Of a stretch of 64,000 nucleotides of DNA, positions 10,447-19,971 are shown one piece after another. The position numbers were made by a program, and so were the translations under genes. Each line of letters starts with the position of its first letter. Position 1 is the first letter of the stretch. The notes under the pieces are model-generated. The model did not search any database, had not been told where the DNA came from, and worked only from the letters and a program-made list of their open reading frames with translations. Source of the stretch: Merluccius polli. Its lineage: Eukaryota > Chordata > Actinopteri > Gadiformes > Merlucciidae. Location of the stretch: positions 1 to 64,000 of the forward strand of contig JAOPHQ010006588.1 of NCBI GenBank assembly GCA_030340625.1, in the 5' to 3' direction.

Positions 10447-12243
10447 GATCATTGTGGTGGTGGTGATGATGATGGAGGGGGATGATGATGATGATGATTG
10501 ACACAGAGATGACATTTATCTTTTTTTTAATTTCTTTGTTTCCCTCACAGAATCTTCAAAACCTTCAGCCGCTGGATGACTGTTTGGTGGGTCAAACTAA
10601 GGAGAACAAGAAGAAGAATCGCTACAAGAACATCGTTCCATGTGAGCCAACTTGAAATAAATATCATCTTTTTTTTTTTTTTGTATAGACCGACTATACG
10701 TATATTTGCATTTATTTATTTTATTTTACACGTATACGTCAAAGCGGGGGTTGTTTTTTTTTTCATCCGTCATTTTTTTTCTCCCTCTCCAGTCGACACG
10801 ACGAGAGTGACCCTGGGCCAAGACGGCGGCTACATCAACGCCAACTTCGTCAACATGACGGTGAAGGACGAGCGCTACTCGTTCATCGCCTGCCAGGGGC
10901 CCCTGCCCACGACGCTGGCCGACTTCTGGCAGATGGTGTGGGAGCAGAAGTCCAACGTGATCGCCATGATGACCCAGGAGGTGGAGGGCGGCAAGGTGAA
11001 GTGCCAGCGGTACTGGCCCGACACGCCGGGCTCCTCGGAGATGGTGGACGAGCGGCTGCAGGTCACGCTGGTGAAGGACCAGTACCTGGACAACTTCGTC
11101 ATCCGCTTCATCGAGGTCAAAGACGTGCAGGTGAACTCGCCGCGCGATGCTCGTTTGGTCCAGTGAGCCCACCCTGGACCCCGTCTAGACCCGTGGTTCT
11201 CAGATGGGGGTACTTTGAAGGATTGCAAGGGGGAACTAGGAATAGGATAACTTAACTGCGTGTGCGGGAAACTTTTGTTGTCAGACAAGCAGCACTGCTG
11301 AGAGAAACTGAGAGAATTCAACAAATAACAGTACAAATAAATGTGTGTACTTATAAAACAAGGTTGGGGACTATCGTTTCACAGATTTTCACAATTTCAC
11401 AAAAATTCACAAAATGTACAAAATTTTCACAAGATTTTCACATTTTAGTACCGATTGGGCGTATAGGTAAAAATCGGTACTAAATAGTGAAAATCAGTGT
11501 TTCAAATCGGAAATTCTGTGAAATCGGTACTAAATTGTGTGGTTTTACAAAGGTATTAAAAATCTTAACTTGAACTGGTTGAAACCGGCAGGTACCCTGA
11601 TTCAGCTAAATCCAGAATCGACTCTTTAAACAACGTGTCCTTTCTTTTCTTTTTTTTTCCCCGCAGACCAATGAGATCCAGCGGGTCACCCACCTGAACT
11701 ACACCGGCTGGCCGGACCACGGCACCCCCTCTCAGCCCGCCCAGCTGCTCACCTTCATCTCCTACATGCGACACATCCACCAGTCCGGCCCCATCGTCAC
11801 GCACTGCAGCGCGGGCATCGGCCGCTCCGGGACGCTCATCTGCATCGACGTGGTGCTGGGGCTCATCAGCAAGGACACCGATGTAAGCTGACGCGCTTTG
11901 AGTTTTTCTTATTTGGAAAATCTGTGTCTGTTGTTGTAGGTTCACTTTTTTTCTCTCTCTCTCTCTTTCTCGCTCTAACGTACAATATGTCTCTCAGTTC
12001 GATATTTCAGACGTGGTGAGGAACATGAGGCTTCAACGACAAGGAATGGTCCAAACAGAGGTGATCTTTTTCAACCGCTTCACCCTTTATTGATCACATG
12101 ATCCAGCGTTAAAGTATAATACCGTCAATGCTCAAAACGTCGTCTCTTCTCTCTCGTCTCTACAGGAACAATATATTTTCTGCTATCAGGTGATTTTATA
12201 CGTGCTCAGATGTCTTCAAGCCGAGGAGAAGATGTCAGGATAG
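1..12243 (+). CDS. ptpn13: Tyrosine-protein phosphatase non-receptor type 13 (PTPN13/PTP-BL), 3' half, 22 exons
   Basis: This is a cytoplasmic, membrane-skeleton-associated phosphatase scaffold; the FERM and KIND parts would lie upstream of the window. Exons by GT-AG and phase: 1-107, 491-708, 839-937, 2519-2961, 3075-3233, 3847-4002, 4477-4648, 5232-5442, 5799-5887, 6027-6076, 6758-6913, 7194-7359, 7619-7711, 8747-8853, 9534-9589, 9734-9825, 9947-10095, 10551-10641, 10793-11130, 11667-11882, 11998-12060, 12166-12243 (stop TAG). Phases agree at every junction except within exon 3075-3233, which is one base short. The order PDZ - acidic linker - PDZ - PDZ - PDZ - PTP, the PDZ3 motif SGLGFSFSRE, the linker motif EDTDCDGS and the catalytic motif HCSAGIGRSG identify PTPN13 rather than FRMPD2 or PTPN4. 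The 5' end is cut by the window edge. Identification is very secure; individual small exons (5799, 6027, 7619, 9534) are less so. Confidence 0.95.
205..456. repeat. Interspersed repeat with ATCGATTAATCG-rich ends
   Basis: Intronic sequence sharing long near-identical blocks with 8,930-9,282 (for example TTTAGTCTAGAAAATGTCAT and GCAAATGCCATCACAAGT). Both copies end in a cluster of ATCGAT/TAATCG words followed by TTGCAGCC. It is a dispersed non-coding element, possibly a DNA-transposon MITE; its class is not established from sequence alone. Confidence 0.6.
491..937 (+). other. ptpn13: ptpn13 PDZ domain 3 (two exons)
   Basis: Exons 491-708 and 839-937 together encode one PDZ domain. The carboxylate-binding loop reads SGLGFSFS, and the sequence continues through VRVKKLFPGQPAAESGR, VGDVILRVN and the final helix EVISALRG. 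The preceding short exon (1-107) is Ala/Pro-rich linker ending in YSFITD. The acceptor at 489-490 is preceded by an uninterrupted C run (about 471-487), an extreme polypyrimidine tract. This PDZ is expected to bind C-terminal peptides of membrane or cytoskeletal partners. Confidence 0.93.
1195..1380. repeat. Short tandem repeat of about 65 bp, three copies, intronic
   Basis: The words ATAATAAATCACAGCA, TTAATATCCAT and CCTAGTGCTTGTAAT recur three times in order. It lies in the ptpn13 intron between 937 and 2519, and no function is visible. The rest of that intron (1,380-2,500) is AT-rich and shows no gene. Confidence 0.6.
1980..2108. repeat. 26-bp minisatellite, five copies
   Basis: The unit CTTTTATCCATATACA plus (T/C)(T/C)TATTATGT is repeated five times with a few substitutions, inside a ptpn13 intron. 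Confidence 0.8.
2519..3233 (+). other. ptpn13: ptpn13 acidic/proline-rich linker between PDZ3 and PDZ4; frame break in poly-C
   Basis: Two exons (2519-2961, 3075-3233) encode a low-complexity linker: a Pro/Ser/Arg-rich start, then RRNSYSDS followed by a long run of Glu/Asp (about 2713-2776), then a Ser-rich stretch. Exon 3075-3233 has two runs of nine C (3128-3136 and 3161-3169). Read from the upstream phase it meets TAA at about 3182. Read in the phase required by the next exon it is open to its 3' end. One extra C in either run would reconcile the two halves, so the break is either an assembly homopolymer error or a real frameshift. Confidence 0.8.
3847..5442 (+). other. ptpn13: ptpn13 PDZ domains 4 and 5
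   Basis: Exon 3847-4002 opens PDZ4 (VELKVSLVKSEKGSLGFTLT, then RLRSGDRM). Exon 4477-4648 finishes it with VNNADVSNMGHTEVVNLVRA and, after the PPKGPIEAHLLPDI linker, starts PDZ5. Exon 5232-5442 completes PDZ5 (GVLFVRDVLPGSLASSEG, LDLVHYINGAPT, LLELSLSDLTLKATR). PDZ5 is divergent in its binding loop, as in the mammalian protein. All phases agree. A CA microsatellite lies in the intron directly after exon 3847-4002. Confidence 0.92.
6758..7359 (+). other. ptpn13: ptpn13 additional (sixth) PDZ domain
   Basis: Exons 6758-6913 and 7194-7359 encode a canonical PDZ domain: IFKLQLAKPP, then GGLGFSVIGG in the carboxylate-binding loop, FVKSVTPGGEADASGKL, IGDRLLRVNEELM and HTKAVTTIRRAKG. Splice phases (0 in, 0 between, 1 out) fit both neighbours. 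It lies between PDZ5 and the acidic segment containing EDTDCDGS, where the mammalian PTPN13 I know has only linker. The loop is better preserved than that of PDZ5, so it is probably functional. Confidence 0.88.
7672..8012. repeat. Minisatellite of about 60-65 bp that includes the exon 7619-7711 splice donor
   Basis: Five copies of a unit containing ACCACCAATAGGTATAAC, ACAATACTGTACTGTACC and CTAACCCTCCCTCC. The first copy spans the end of coding exon 7619-7711 and its donor (ATAG|GTATAA). The array therefore presents the same donor five times in a row. Confidence 0.85.
8461..8690. repeat. (TAA)n plus dispersed fish repeat tail
   Basis: A (TAA)n tract at 8,461-8,483 is followed by sequence containing GGCGCTTTTCTAAGTACTC and AGACGCTTCACAGTG, a motif pair I recognise as widespread in teleost interspersed repeats. 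It has no coding capacity. The 8,013-8,460 stretch before it shows no feature. Confidence 0.45.
8930..9282. repeat. Second copy of the ATCGATTAATCG-rich interspersed repeat
   Basis: Same family and orientation as 205-456, with extra internal sequence. It lies in the intron between exons 8747-8853 and 9534-9589. It ends with the words GATTAATCGACTAATAATTG and GCAGCC. Confidence 0.6.
9947..12243 (+). other. ptpn13: ptpn13 catalytic protein tyrosine phosphatase domain and C-terminus
   Basis: Exons 9947-10095 and 10551-10641 give the N-terminal helices and the phosphotyrosine loop (KNRYKNIVP). Exon 10793-11130 carries GGYINANF and the core strands. Exon 11667-11882 has the WPD loop (general acid Asp codon 11,715-11,717) and the P-loop HCSAGIGRSG (nucleophile Cys codon 11,805-11,807, Arg present). 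Exons 11998-12060 and 12166-12243 carry the Q-loop (MVQTEDQY, split between them) and end SG-stop. All catalytic residues are present, so the enzyme should dephosphorylate phosphotyrosine substrates. Exon 9947 includes the conserved lead-in LPLVKVVPDGQYTGAKL. Confidence 0.95.
10146..10498. repeat. ptpn13: GAT/GGT trinucleotide array in ptpn13 intron
   Basis: About 350 bp of (GAT)n with interspersed GGT and GGAGGG blocks, preceded by a run of C (about 10,124-10,138). It lies between exons 9947-10095 and 10551-10641. The long Asp-, Met- or His-rich open frames across it are a by-product of the repeat. Confidence 0.9.
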
Positions 12244-12780
12244 TGTACAGTACATTCCAGCGGCCCCCCGTTTCCTGGGAGAAAGCAAAGCGTGGAGGAC
12301 GGTTCGACAATGGGCAGATACTGCCAAAACTACAGTGCGACATTTTTAAAGCCTTCAAAGCATTCGGTTAGAGTAGCGTAAATCCTAGAGTCAAATCTAT
12401 ATTTGTATGTTTTCTTACTTGGCTGCTACTTCCTCTCGATGCATTCATGCGAACGGACGATTGTATGTGTTTATCTTTTTATTGTCACCCACACGAGAAC
12501 AGTAATGTTTGGTTTTATTTTTTCGGAATACTTGGATATTATGAAATAATTATGAAAGCAATGAATGAATTCATATTTTACGTGGAACAAAATTATACTT
12601 TTGTGCATTTTTAATCTTATTTTTCGATGCTGGAATTTGCCTTGACAATACTGCGACAGTATTTGCTTTGTAAATCTTATTATACAGTAATTGCCGACTG
12701 CCTGAGGTAACGATATTAAATGTGTACATATTCATCTCATGAAAATTAAACTAAATATGTTTTGAATGTAACTTTATAAA
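12244..12780 (+). other. ptpn13: ptpn13 3'UTR (probable)
   Basis: AT-rich, non-coding sequence follows the stop codon. ATTAAA-type polyadenylation signals are seen near 12,715 and 12,744, so the transcript probably ends before about 12,800. The exact cleavage site is not determinable by eye. Confidence 0.6.
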
Positions 12781-13014
12781 GTGTCCATAATTGTATGTGT
12801 CCATGTCATTGCAGCACACAGTTCACACACAGTATCTGTGCCTGTTTGCACTATAAGGTCTTTTTTATTGAGATAACTTTTAATGCAAATATTTATGCAC
12901 ACAAGTGTATAGGGTTGCTAACAAATTAGTTATGAATGATGAGCAGCCAACCATGAAATATGATTTACTTCTTGAGGCCGACGAGGATTTTACTACACAC
13001 TGCTGCTTTTAACA

Positions 13015-13262
13015 AGCAAACGTTCTTAACAACGTAAATAACGTGAACGTTAACAACGTTAATAACGTACATAGCGTAAATAACGTAAATAACGTAAATT
13101 ATGTAAATTACGTAAATAATGTAAATAACGTTAATAACGTTAACGTTAATAACGTTAATAACATAAATAACGTTAATTACGTTAACGTAACAACGTAAAT
13201 AACATAAATAACGTTAACGTTAACAACGGTAACAACGTTAATAACGTTAACAATATCAAAAA
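13015..13262. repeat. AACGTWAAT-type tandem array
   Basis: Irregular repeats of AACGTTAAT, AACGTAAAT and GTTAACGTTAAC, 250 bp long and mostly palindromic at the ACGT core. It lies downstream of ptpn13, about 620 bp before a larger related array. The DNA between them (13,263-13,881) shows no gene; a CAT/TCA microsatellite is at about 13,558. Confidence 0.85.
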
Positions 13263-13881
13263 CCTTTCTCAATCAATACATTCTTATGAAATATAATATA
13301 AGACAAGGCATGCGTATATTAGATGTATTCTGTATATTTATCAAAATGTTTATTGTGGATCTCGACCATCTTGACCCTCTGCTGCTCAGCCAGGTCTAGG
13401 ACACTAACCACACACCCCACCGAGACACAGAGAGGGAGACAGGTAAACATTATGGTTAGATAATGGGGTAACCTATTTAACATTCCTGCTCATTTCTCCC
13501 AATCACTGTCCCCACCGGGCTACCAATTAGTGCTTTTAAAGTATGGATTGCGCTTCTTCATCATCATCATCATCGTTGTGTTCTTTGTTTTTCCTTCTTA
13601 ATTTTCCAGTTTTTCTCCTTGTCGTTTGTCATGCGTTACTATTGACTTATTGTAACTACAGGGTCTTACAACAACACAGAGCCCACTATTGATCAGAACT
13701 CAATTAAAGAGACCCTAAAATGATGAGGGGTATTTGCACTCCTTGGGAGTGGGCCAGAGTAACAAATGTCCTCGTATACCTGAAATCGATGTATTTGACA
13801 TATTGATTGAGAGATACGCATGTTATTGCAGAGGAAGCAGATGGTGTTCAAACTCCAAACATTTGCTATTCTCAAAAACAC

Positions 13882-15028
13882 AATTTACGTACTTTATTTA
13901 CGTAATTTAAGTAAGTTATTTACGTAATTTATGTAAATTGCGTAACTTACGTAAATAACTTACGTAATTTGCGTAAGTTACGTTATTTACATAAATTACG
14001 TAACTTACGCAAATTACGTAAGTTATTTACGTAATTTACGTAAATTGCGTAACTTACGTAAATTACGTAAATAACGTAACTTACGCAAATTACGTAAGTT
14101 ATTTGCGTAAGTTACGTTATTTACGTAAATTGCGTAACTTACGTAAATTACGTAAATAACTTACGTAATTTGCGTAAGTTACGTTATTTACGTAAATTAC
14201 GTAACTTACGCAAATTACTAAATTTATTTACGTAATTTACGTAAATTGCGTAACATACGTAAATTACGTAAATAACTTACGTAATTTGCGTAAGTTACGT
14301 TATTTATGTAAATAACGTAACTTACGCAAATTACATGTTATTTACGTAACTTACGTAAATTACGTAAGTTACGCAAATTACATAAGTTATTTACGTAAGT
14401 TGCGCAATTTACGTAAATAACTTACGTAATTTGCGTAACTTACGTAAATAACTTACGTAATTTGCGTAAATTACGTAAATAACGTCACTTACGCAAATTA
14501 CGTAAGTTATTTACGTAATTTACGTAAATTGCGTAACTTACGTAAATTACGTAAGCTATTAACGTAAATTACGTAATTTACGTAAATAACGTAACTTACG
14601 CAAATTACGTAAGTTATTTACGTAATTTACGTAATTTACGTAATTTACGTAATTTACGTAACTTACGTAAATTACGTAACTTACGCAAATTACGTAAGCT
14701 ATTAACGTAAATTACGTAATTTACGTAAATAACGTAACTTACGCAAATTACGTAAGTTATTTACGTAACTTACGTAATTTGCGTAAGTTACGTAAATTAC
14801 GTAAATAACTTACGTAATTTGCGTAAGTAATTTACGTAATTTACGTAAATTGCGTAACTTACGTAAATTACGTAAATAACTTACGTAATTTACGTAAGTT
14901 ACGTTATTTACGTAAAGGATTTACGAAGGATTAAGGCAGTTCTGATAGTTACGTTATTTACGTAAATTACGTAAATTACGTAAATAACGTAACTTACGCA
15001 AATTACGTAAGTTATTTACGTAATTTAC
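13882..15028. repeat. 1.15-kb array of TTACGTAA / TTGCGTAA palindromic words
   Basis: The array is made almost wholly of 7-8 bp words centred on ACGT or GCGT: TTACGTAA, TTTACGTAAA, TTGCGTAA, TTACGCAA. Many are perfect palindromes, and orientation switches throughout, so both strands look alike. A short unrelated interruption lies at about 14,917-14,945. CpG occurs roughly every 8 bp in otherwise AT-rich DNA. It is not a known transposon that I recognise. TTACGTAA is the consensus site of PAR-bZIP/NFIL3 factors and TTGCGTAA a C/EBP-like site, so a regulatory or protein-binding role is conceivable but unproven. Confidence 0.9.
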
Positions 15029-15175
15029 GTGTCTCTGACGTGCACATCACTCTGATGACTAATTGTTTTTGACATTATTAACAGTTTCCCAGTGTCATTT
15101 CTAAGTGTCGCCAAAGGAACAATAGCTGTAGAAACGTGCGTACGCCAGCCATGAAGTTGACGTGTATGGCGAGTG
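15029..15175. mobile_element. Fragment of a Harbinger-like repeat (also at 22,147-22,290)
   Basis: It shares near-identical sequence with 22,147-22,285 (TGTCTCTGACGTGCACATC, GACTAATTGTTTTTGACATT, AGAAACGTGCGTACGCCAGC). At 22 kb this sequence leads into a GGGCCTCAT-type terminus. Here it is followed by a TATGGCGAGTGGATAGTGCC segment also seen at 20,708-20,727, and then by an (AT)n tract at about 15,288-15,314. Confidence 0.6.
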
Positions 15176-15288
15176 GATAGTGCCAGGATTACCAGGAGAA
15201 GGATAACATCGTGTTAAATGCACGCGTGGAGAAGATACGTACGCCGCCGCCGTGGGGAGAGGATACACACGCCGTCGCCATAAAAACA

Positions 15289-15320
<32 letters not shown>

Positions 15321-15358
15321 TTTTTTTTTTTTTTTTGTTTGTTTGTTTGTTTTGTTTT

Positions 15359-16474
15359 GTTATACTTTCTCTCTTGAAAAACAGGCAAACGCTAACCCAA
15401 ACCCGGAAAATGAATTTAAAAAACTACAAACGTTCGGAAAATGCAATACACTGAAGTGTGCGGCGCCATGTTTTTTCCGCCATGTTTTTTGTAGTCCTAA
15501 AATGTTTAGTTAACGTTTTCCCTATTATGTGAAAATGTGTCAAGGAACTTCGCAAGTGTATTATACAGTATGTTTTAGGGACTGGGGAGCACATTTACTT
15601 GGTCAGATTTCATTTTTACTATTGTTAATTGGGTGAAATCTGGTTTTGACCTTACCCAGTAGCGCCCCCTGATGGTTTGGCAAAGGCCACAAAGGCCATG
15701 ATAGAAGAAGTCAAGAGCTTTCCAAAAATGTTTTCCCCATGTTTGTATCACATTGTGTTGCTTTTCTGTAAGCCTTTAAAAGAGCCTTAGGTTCAAGGTT
15801 CAAAGGGCATTCCTGAGGAGCAGGAACCACCCAGAATGTTCCGTTCAGTGGCATATCTGTACTCTGCAGCTCAAGACCTTTCCAACGATGTCTTCATTGT
15901 CATCCTACGACAAAGATTCATTTTTATCTTGCTCACTGCCAAGGCACTTACTGATGTGTACTTTCTCACAGCCTATATAGAGCCAAGATGGATAAAATCA
16001 CTAAAACATATTTTAAGGGATATTTAGTGGCAAAATGTGTTCAACATATTGATGGTGACCTTCAATTTGGAGCAGTTTAGACCCCATTTACCCCTTAAAC
16101 TACTTAATGTTTCATATAAATATTTCCATATTACTTAATATGACCATTTATAGCCATTGTGTTCCCTTCCCCAGGGCTGACAGGATTGCCCTGAATGAAA
16201 CACTAGTACATAATATGGTAATGCGAATGTATGTCTGTGTGTAGTTACATTTTTACACACACAGTTGTTTTTAATTGACCAAGATATGAGCTTTTGAAAG
16301 AAAGTAGGCCTGTGCCGTATGCAAAGGGCTTTAGAACTACAAAAAACATGGCGAAAAAACATGTCGCCGCACACTTCAGTATATTGCATTTTCCGAACGT
16401 TTGTAGTTTTTTAAATTCATTTTCCGGGTTAGGGTTAGCGTTTTGCCCGTTTTCAAGAGAGAAAGTATAACCTG
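15359..16474. mobile_element. 1.1-kb element with terminal inverted repeats of over 100 bp
   Basis: The left arm (about 15,359-15,495) and right arm (about 16,337-16,474) are inverted copies: GTTATACTTTCTCTCTTG, CAAACGCTAACCC, GGAAAATGAATTTAAAAAAC and GAAAATGCAATA recur in reverse. The interior has no convincing ORF. Long arms and a non-coding core suggest a fold-back or Mutator-like non-autonomous DNA element; I could not define a clear target duplication. Confidence 0.7.
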
Positions 16475-16830
16475 ATCATATTTTGTTCATATTATAGGGA
16501 GATTGATGTTGTAAAAATATAAATATAGGCTACATTTTATTTCAAGTGTTTTTTTTAGATGTGTTTCCAGCTTCTTTGTTTGTCCATGAATTGGACAAAC
16601 ATGAATTGTTTGGAGTTGACATTGTGGGACATACATTGTGGTGTGGGACAATAATATAGTTGGTGTTGTTTTTTTAACAAACTTTATTGTCAACAATATT
16701 ATGACATTACAACATAAACAATAGTACAGTAAGGACAGTACTTCCGGCTGATAGGTCCTCCCAATGGGACAGGTGGCGTCTGTCAGCCGTAGCCCCGAGC
16801 AACCTGACGTCATTGAAACATGGTGCAGGA

Positions 16831-16888
16831 ATCAGAGCTATAGAGTAAACATAGTTGTTTATAGAGTTGTTTACTCTATAGCTCTGAT
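16831..16888. other. Perfect 21-bp inverted repeat (hairpin)
   Basis: The left arm 16,831-16,851 (ATCAGAGCTATAGAGTAAAC plus A) is the exact reverse complement of 16,868-16,888, with a 16-nt spacer. No flanking ORF or poly-T tract gives it an obvious role. Confidence 0.85.
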
Positions 16889-18156
16889 ACAGGAGTAATA
16901 ACTAACCAATAGGACGGATGCCCACACACCACTGAACGTCAAATATCGCCGGAGACGATCTCCGTCAGTGACTGACGCTAAAGTGCCCTTACCGACAGTT
17001 GCTATTTGACGTTCTGGGAGTGAAACTGTGTTGTTCTGACTGAGTTTTCATAAAGATTATGCAATACATATTACACCCCAACTGTTTCTGTGGTGGGTTT
17101 TGAAAGCACAAAAGAAAACCGTGACCCGCATCTTTGAGGTTTACACCCGCGACTCCGTTTTCAAAACGGCCCAATTTGGCGAGAAAACCGTGAAGCTGGC
17201 AACCCTGCATCACCGTCACCTTAATTCTAATTTATGTATTTTATAACTAGCAATTTATGTATTTTATAACCATGAAATGTCCTCGTTGGTTGTGCTTTCT
17301 TCAGGCGCCTCCACAGCACCACGCGTGGATACTGTAGGTACAACACGCTATTTTACGTTGAAATGCGACGTAATCCAGTGTTCACGAAAACGTTCACTGT
17401 CGACGTATGCTTTTGGCGACTGGGTTGAACACACGATTGCAGTCAGGTCACTGTGCTGGGCTTCTCCCTCCTGCAAAGTATTTGCAAAGGTATTGAGTAG
17501 CATTAGTGTAGTACAAGACATGATGTAATGGCATGCAGTAATGTCATGCTTGCTCAGAGTATTCATTTAGAATATATTTGTTTGTGAATGTGAGCTTAAT
17601 TCAAATTGTATTCATATGCTCGTGAAAATTCTTGGTATTGTACAGATAATAAATTGTTGTGTTGGGTAGATCTATCGTCTCCTGTGTGTACAGGGAAATA
17701 TGAAAACAGGCAAGAGAGGAGATTTAACACTGGTTATGTTGGCTGCCATTGTCATCTCTTATTTTACACCACATCAGATATTCTTAGCATTGTTATCAAA
17801 ATAAACTACTCAATCAATAAATAATCTACACAATTTCTTCTGTATAAATCTGATTAAATAAATCTAATAACCAAAATAAACCTTCAAATCAAATTCATTT
17901 TTCTAAACTGCAGATAATTACATTAATATAGATTTTAAATATAAATGTGACTCTTTACAGATACTGTAGTAAAAGATAACACTTTCAGTGGTGTTTAATG
18001 CTAAGTCTGTAGACCTACCCATTTTAATTACAGTAAATTACCCAAACAAATTAGCAATTCATTATCTTAACTAAAACAATAATAGGTCTACTTTGAGAGT
18101 GAATAACAGTATCAAAACAGGCACCATCAAAATAGCCTACATTTAAACAACACTTT
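16889..18156. other. Gene-free stretch
   Basis: I see no convincing exon, RNA gene or transposon terminus here. Short ORFs (for example 17,277-17,528) lack recognisable domains and splice context. Confidence 0.5.
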
Positions 18157-18479
18157 GGGCCCTATCATGCACTCAGCGCAATTGACTTTGTGCACTGGCG
18201 CTTGTGCAATTCCTATTTTGCACCCGACGCACATTGGAATTTTCCCTCGCAAGGCGCAAGTCCTTCACTTGGGGAATGAACTTGCGCTCCGGGGGCGGTT
18301 CAGTGAAAACAGGAGGCGTGTCCCGGCGCAAACGTTCCCTGGTGCTATTCTGCACTTTCACAAAACAATTGCGCCACAGACCAGGAAAAACCGAGTCTAA
18401 AGTCAGTGGCGCTTATTCAGATGCTATTTTAAGGGCGCATGCTTGGCCATAATCAGGGAGGGGATGCGCGATTGTTGAT

Positions 18480-18512
<33 letters not shown>

Positions 18513-19705
18513 GCGCGGTCCAAAAATCTGTACCGGCCCAAAAATAATAATACACAAAATACAAAATAAAATAAAAAAATAATTACGGCCGGCCGGCTCG
18601 GCCTGAAATCGTCCGGCCGTTAGGGAAATCTCCCGAACCTCCCTATGCCCGTCCTTGGCCATAATGTAGTGTACAACGTGCATACACTTTGCTTCTCTCA
18701 TCTACAAGGAAGCAGTTCCCATTTTTGCAAACCATACATACAAGCAAAAATATTACCACATATGTGAAAAAATAGACATAAATCTAGCGTACACAGTTAC
18801 CCAAAAATATTCAGGCTAATAGTAATGATGGATCAAATTAACCTGTTTGACCAATAGTCGCAAGACACATATAAGGACACCAGGATGTAATCGAAAACAC
18901 ACAGAAACACGACACGGTGTAACTGAAAGAATATTCGGCATACTGAAAATGCGCTTCAGCTTATTTGACAGAAGAGCTGCATCATCTGTAAGCAGTGCTT
19001 GAAGTGGGCCGGTACGCACCGGCACTTTTTCTTGCGTACCGGCACTTGTCACAGGCTGCCCCCCCACCCCCTCGTCGGTCGTAGGTCCGGGGTGGGTTAT
19101 GATCGCGCCACCCCCCCCCCGTCGACAATCGCCCCCCGCCGTACGCAGTACCGGCACTTATTTTTTTCCACTTCAAGCACTGTCTATAAGCAAAGTAATC
19201 TCGGTCTAATGTTAGACCACATTGCAAATACTGTATATCACCATGCATTCAAAACCTCGTGATTCAGTGAGAGTGAGGCCAAAACATCGGAAAGTATGTC
19301 TTTGTGACATTTCTTTATTTACATTTTGTCAACGGAAAATGAAAAGCTGAAAAGATTTAAACAGAATAACTAATTATTTTTCCCTCTGATGGGCATGCGC
19401 GCGCTACGGCGGGATTGGACACGTCTGGGTCCAGTAGTGGCGATGCGCGATGTGCTCGCCATGGAACAAGCGCGCATGCTTTTAAAGGGAATGTGAGCCG
19501 ACGCTCTGATTGGTTTATTGCACGTTACGCCCAAACCACACCTATGACTAATGTAGCTACTTCAGACCAACCCATTTTAGATTTGCGCTGGGCGCAAGCG
19601 TCATTTATCCCGCCGGTATAATAGCAACAGCGCCCAAGATCCGCCCACAAAGCCACTTGCGCTTTGCGTTTCATACTTGCGTTTCAGACCGGCAAAATAG
19701 GGCCC
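18157..19705. mobile_element. Non-autonomous DNA transposon with GGGCCCTAT termini
   Basis: The left end GGGCCCTATCATGCACTC and the right end CAAAATAGGGCCC are inverted, with subterminal repeats of GCGCAA/TTGCGC words on both sides. TTT flanks both ends and may be a 3-bp target duplication. This terminus is familiar from fish non-autonomous elements of Harbinger type. The interior holds a G32-type homopolymer (18,480-18,511) and a nested hAT-like MITE (18,993-19,182), with no transposase. Confidence 0.65.
18993..19182. mobile_element. hAT-like MITE, family CAGTGCTTGAAGTGG, copy A
   Basis: The 190-bp element starts CAGTGCTTGAAGTGG and ends CCACTTCAAGCACTG, a perfect 15-bp inverted repeat. It is flanked by TCTGTAAG (18,985-18,992) and TCTATAAG (19,183-19,190), an 8-bp duplication with one mismatch, which fits hAT transposition. 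The core contains C runs and GTCGACAATCG. Confidence 0.8.
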
Positions 19706-19971
19706 TTTATCTGTCCCACACCATTATACATTGCTGTTCCAAGTGATATAATGTGCTGTTGTATAAAACACTAGTAAATCCTAAACTAAGTCATAAAATC
19801 ACACTGAAGCTCTTTGTGGCCACATACCTAGTTCAGGCGTTCTCACGGCGACATAGGTTAGCAGGCGTCTTTGTGGCGACTAACTTGTTCAGGGGCCTCA
19901 TGTACAAAGGTTGCGTACGCACAAAAACGTGGCGTACGCAAAAAAAAATGGCGTTCCACGCTCACGTTCAG

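Noticed and set aside
9919..10515. Long open frames rich in Asp, His, Met or Ile over 10.1-10.5 kb
   Set aside because: They are translations of a GAT microsatellite in an intron, open in several frames and on both strands.
16487..16813. Minus-strand ORF of 108 codons
   Set aside because: No domain, no codon-bias or splice signals, and surrounded by repeats.
18173..18452. Overlapping ORFs of 60-80 codons in the GGGCCCTAT element
   Set aside because: They are open on both strands because of GC-rich subterminal repeats and have no domain or splice context.
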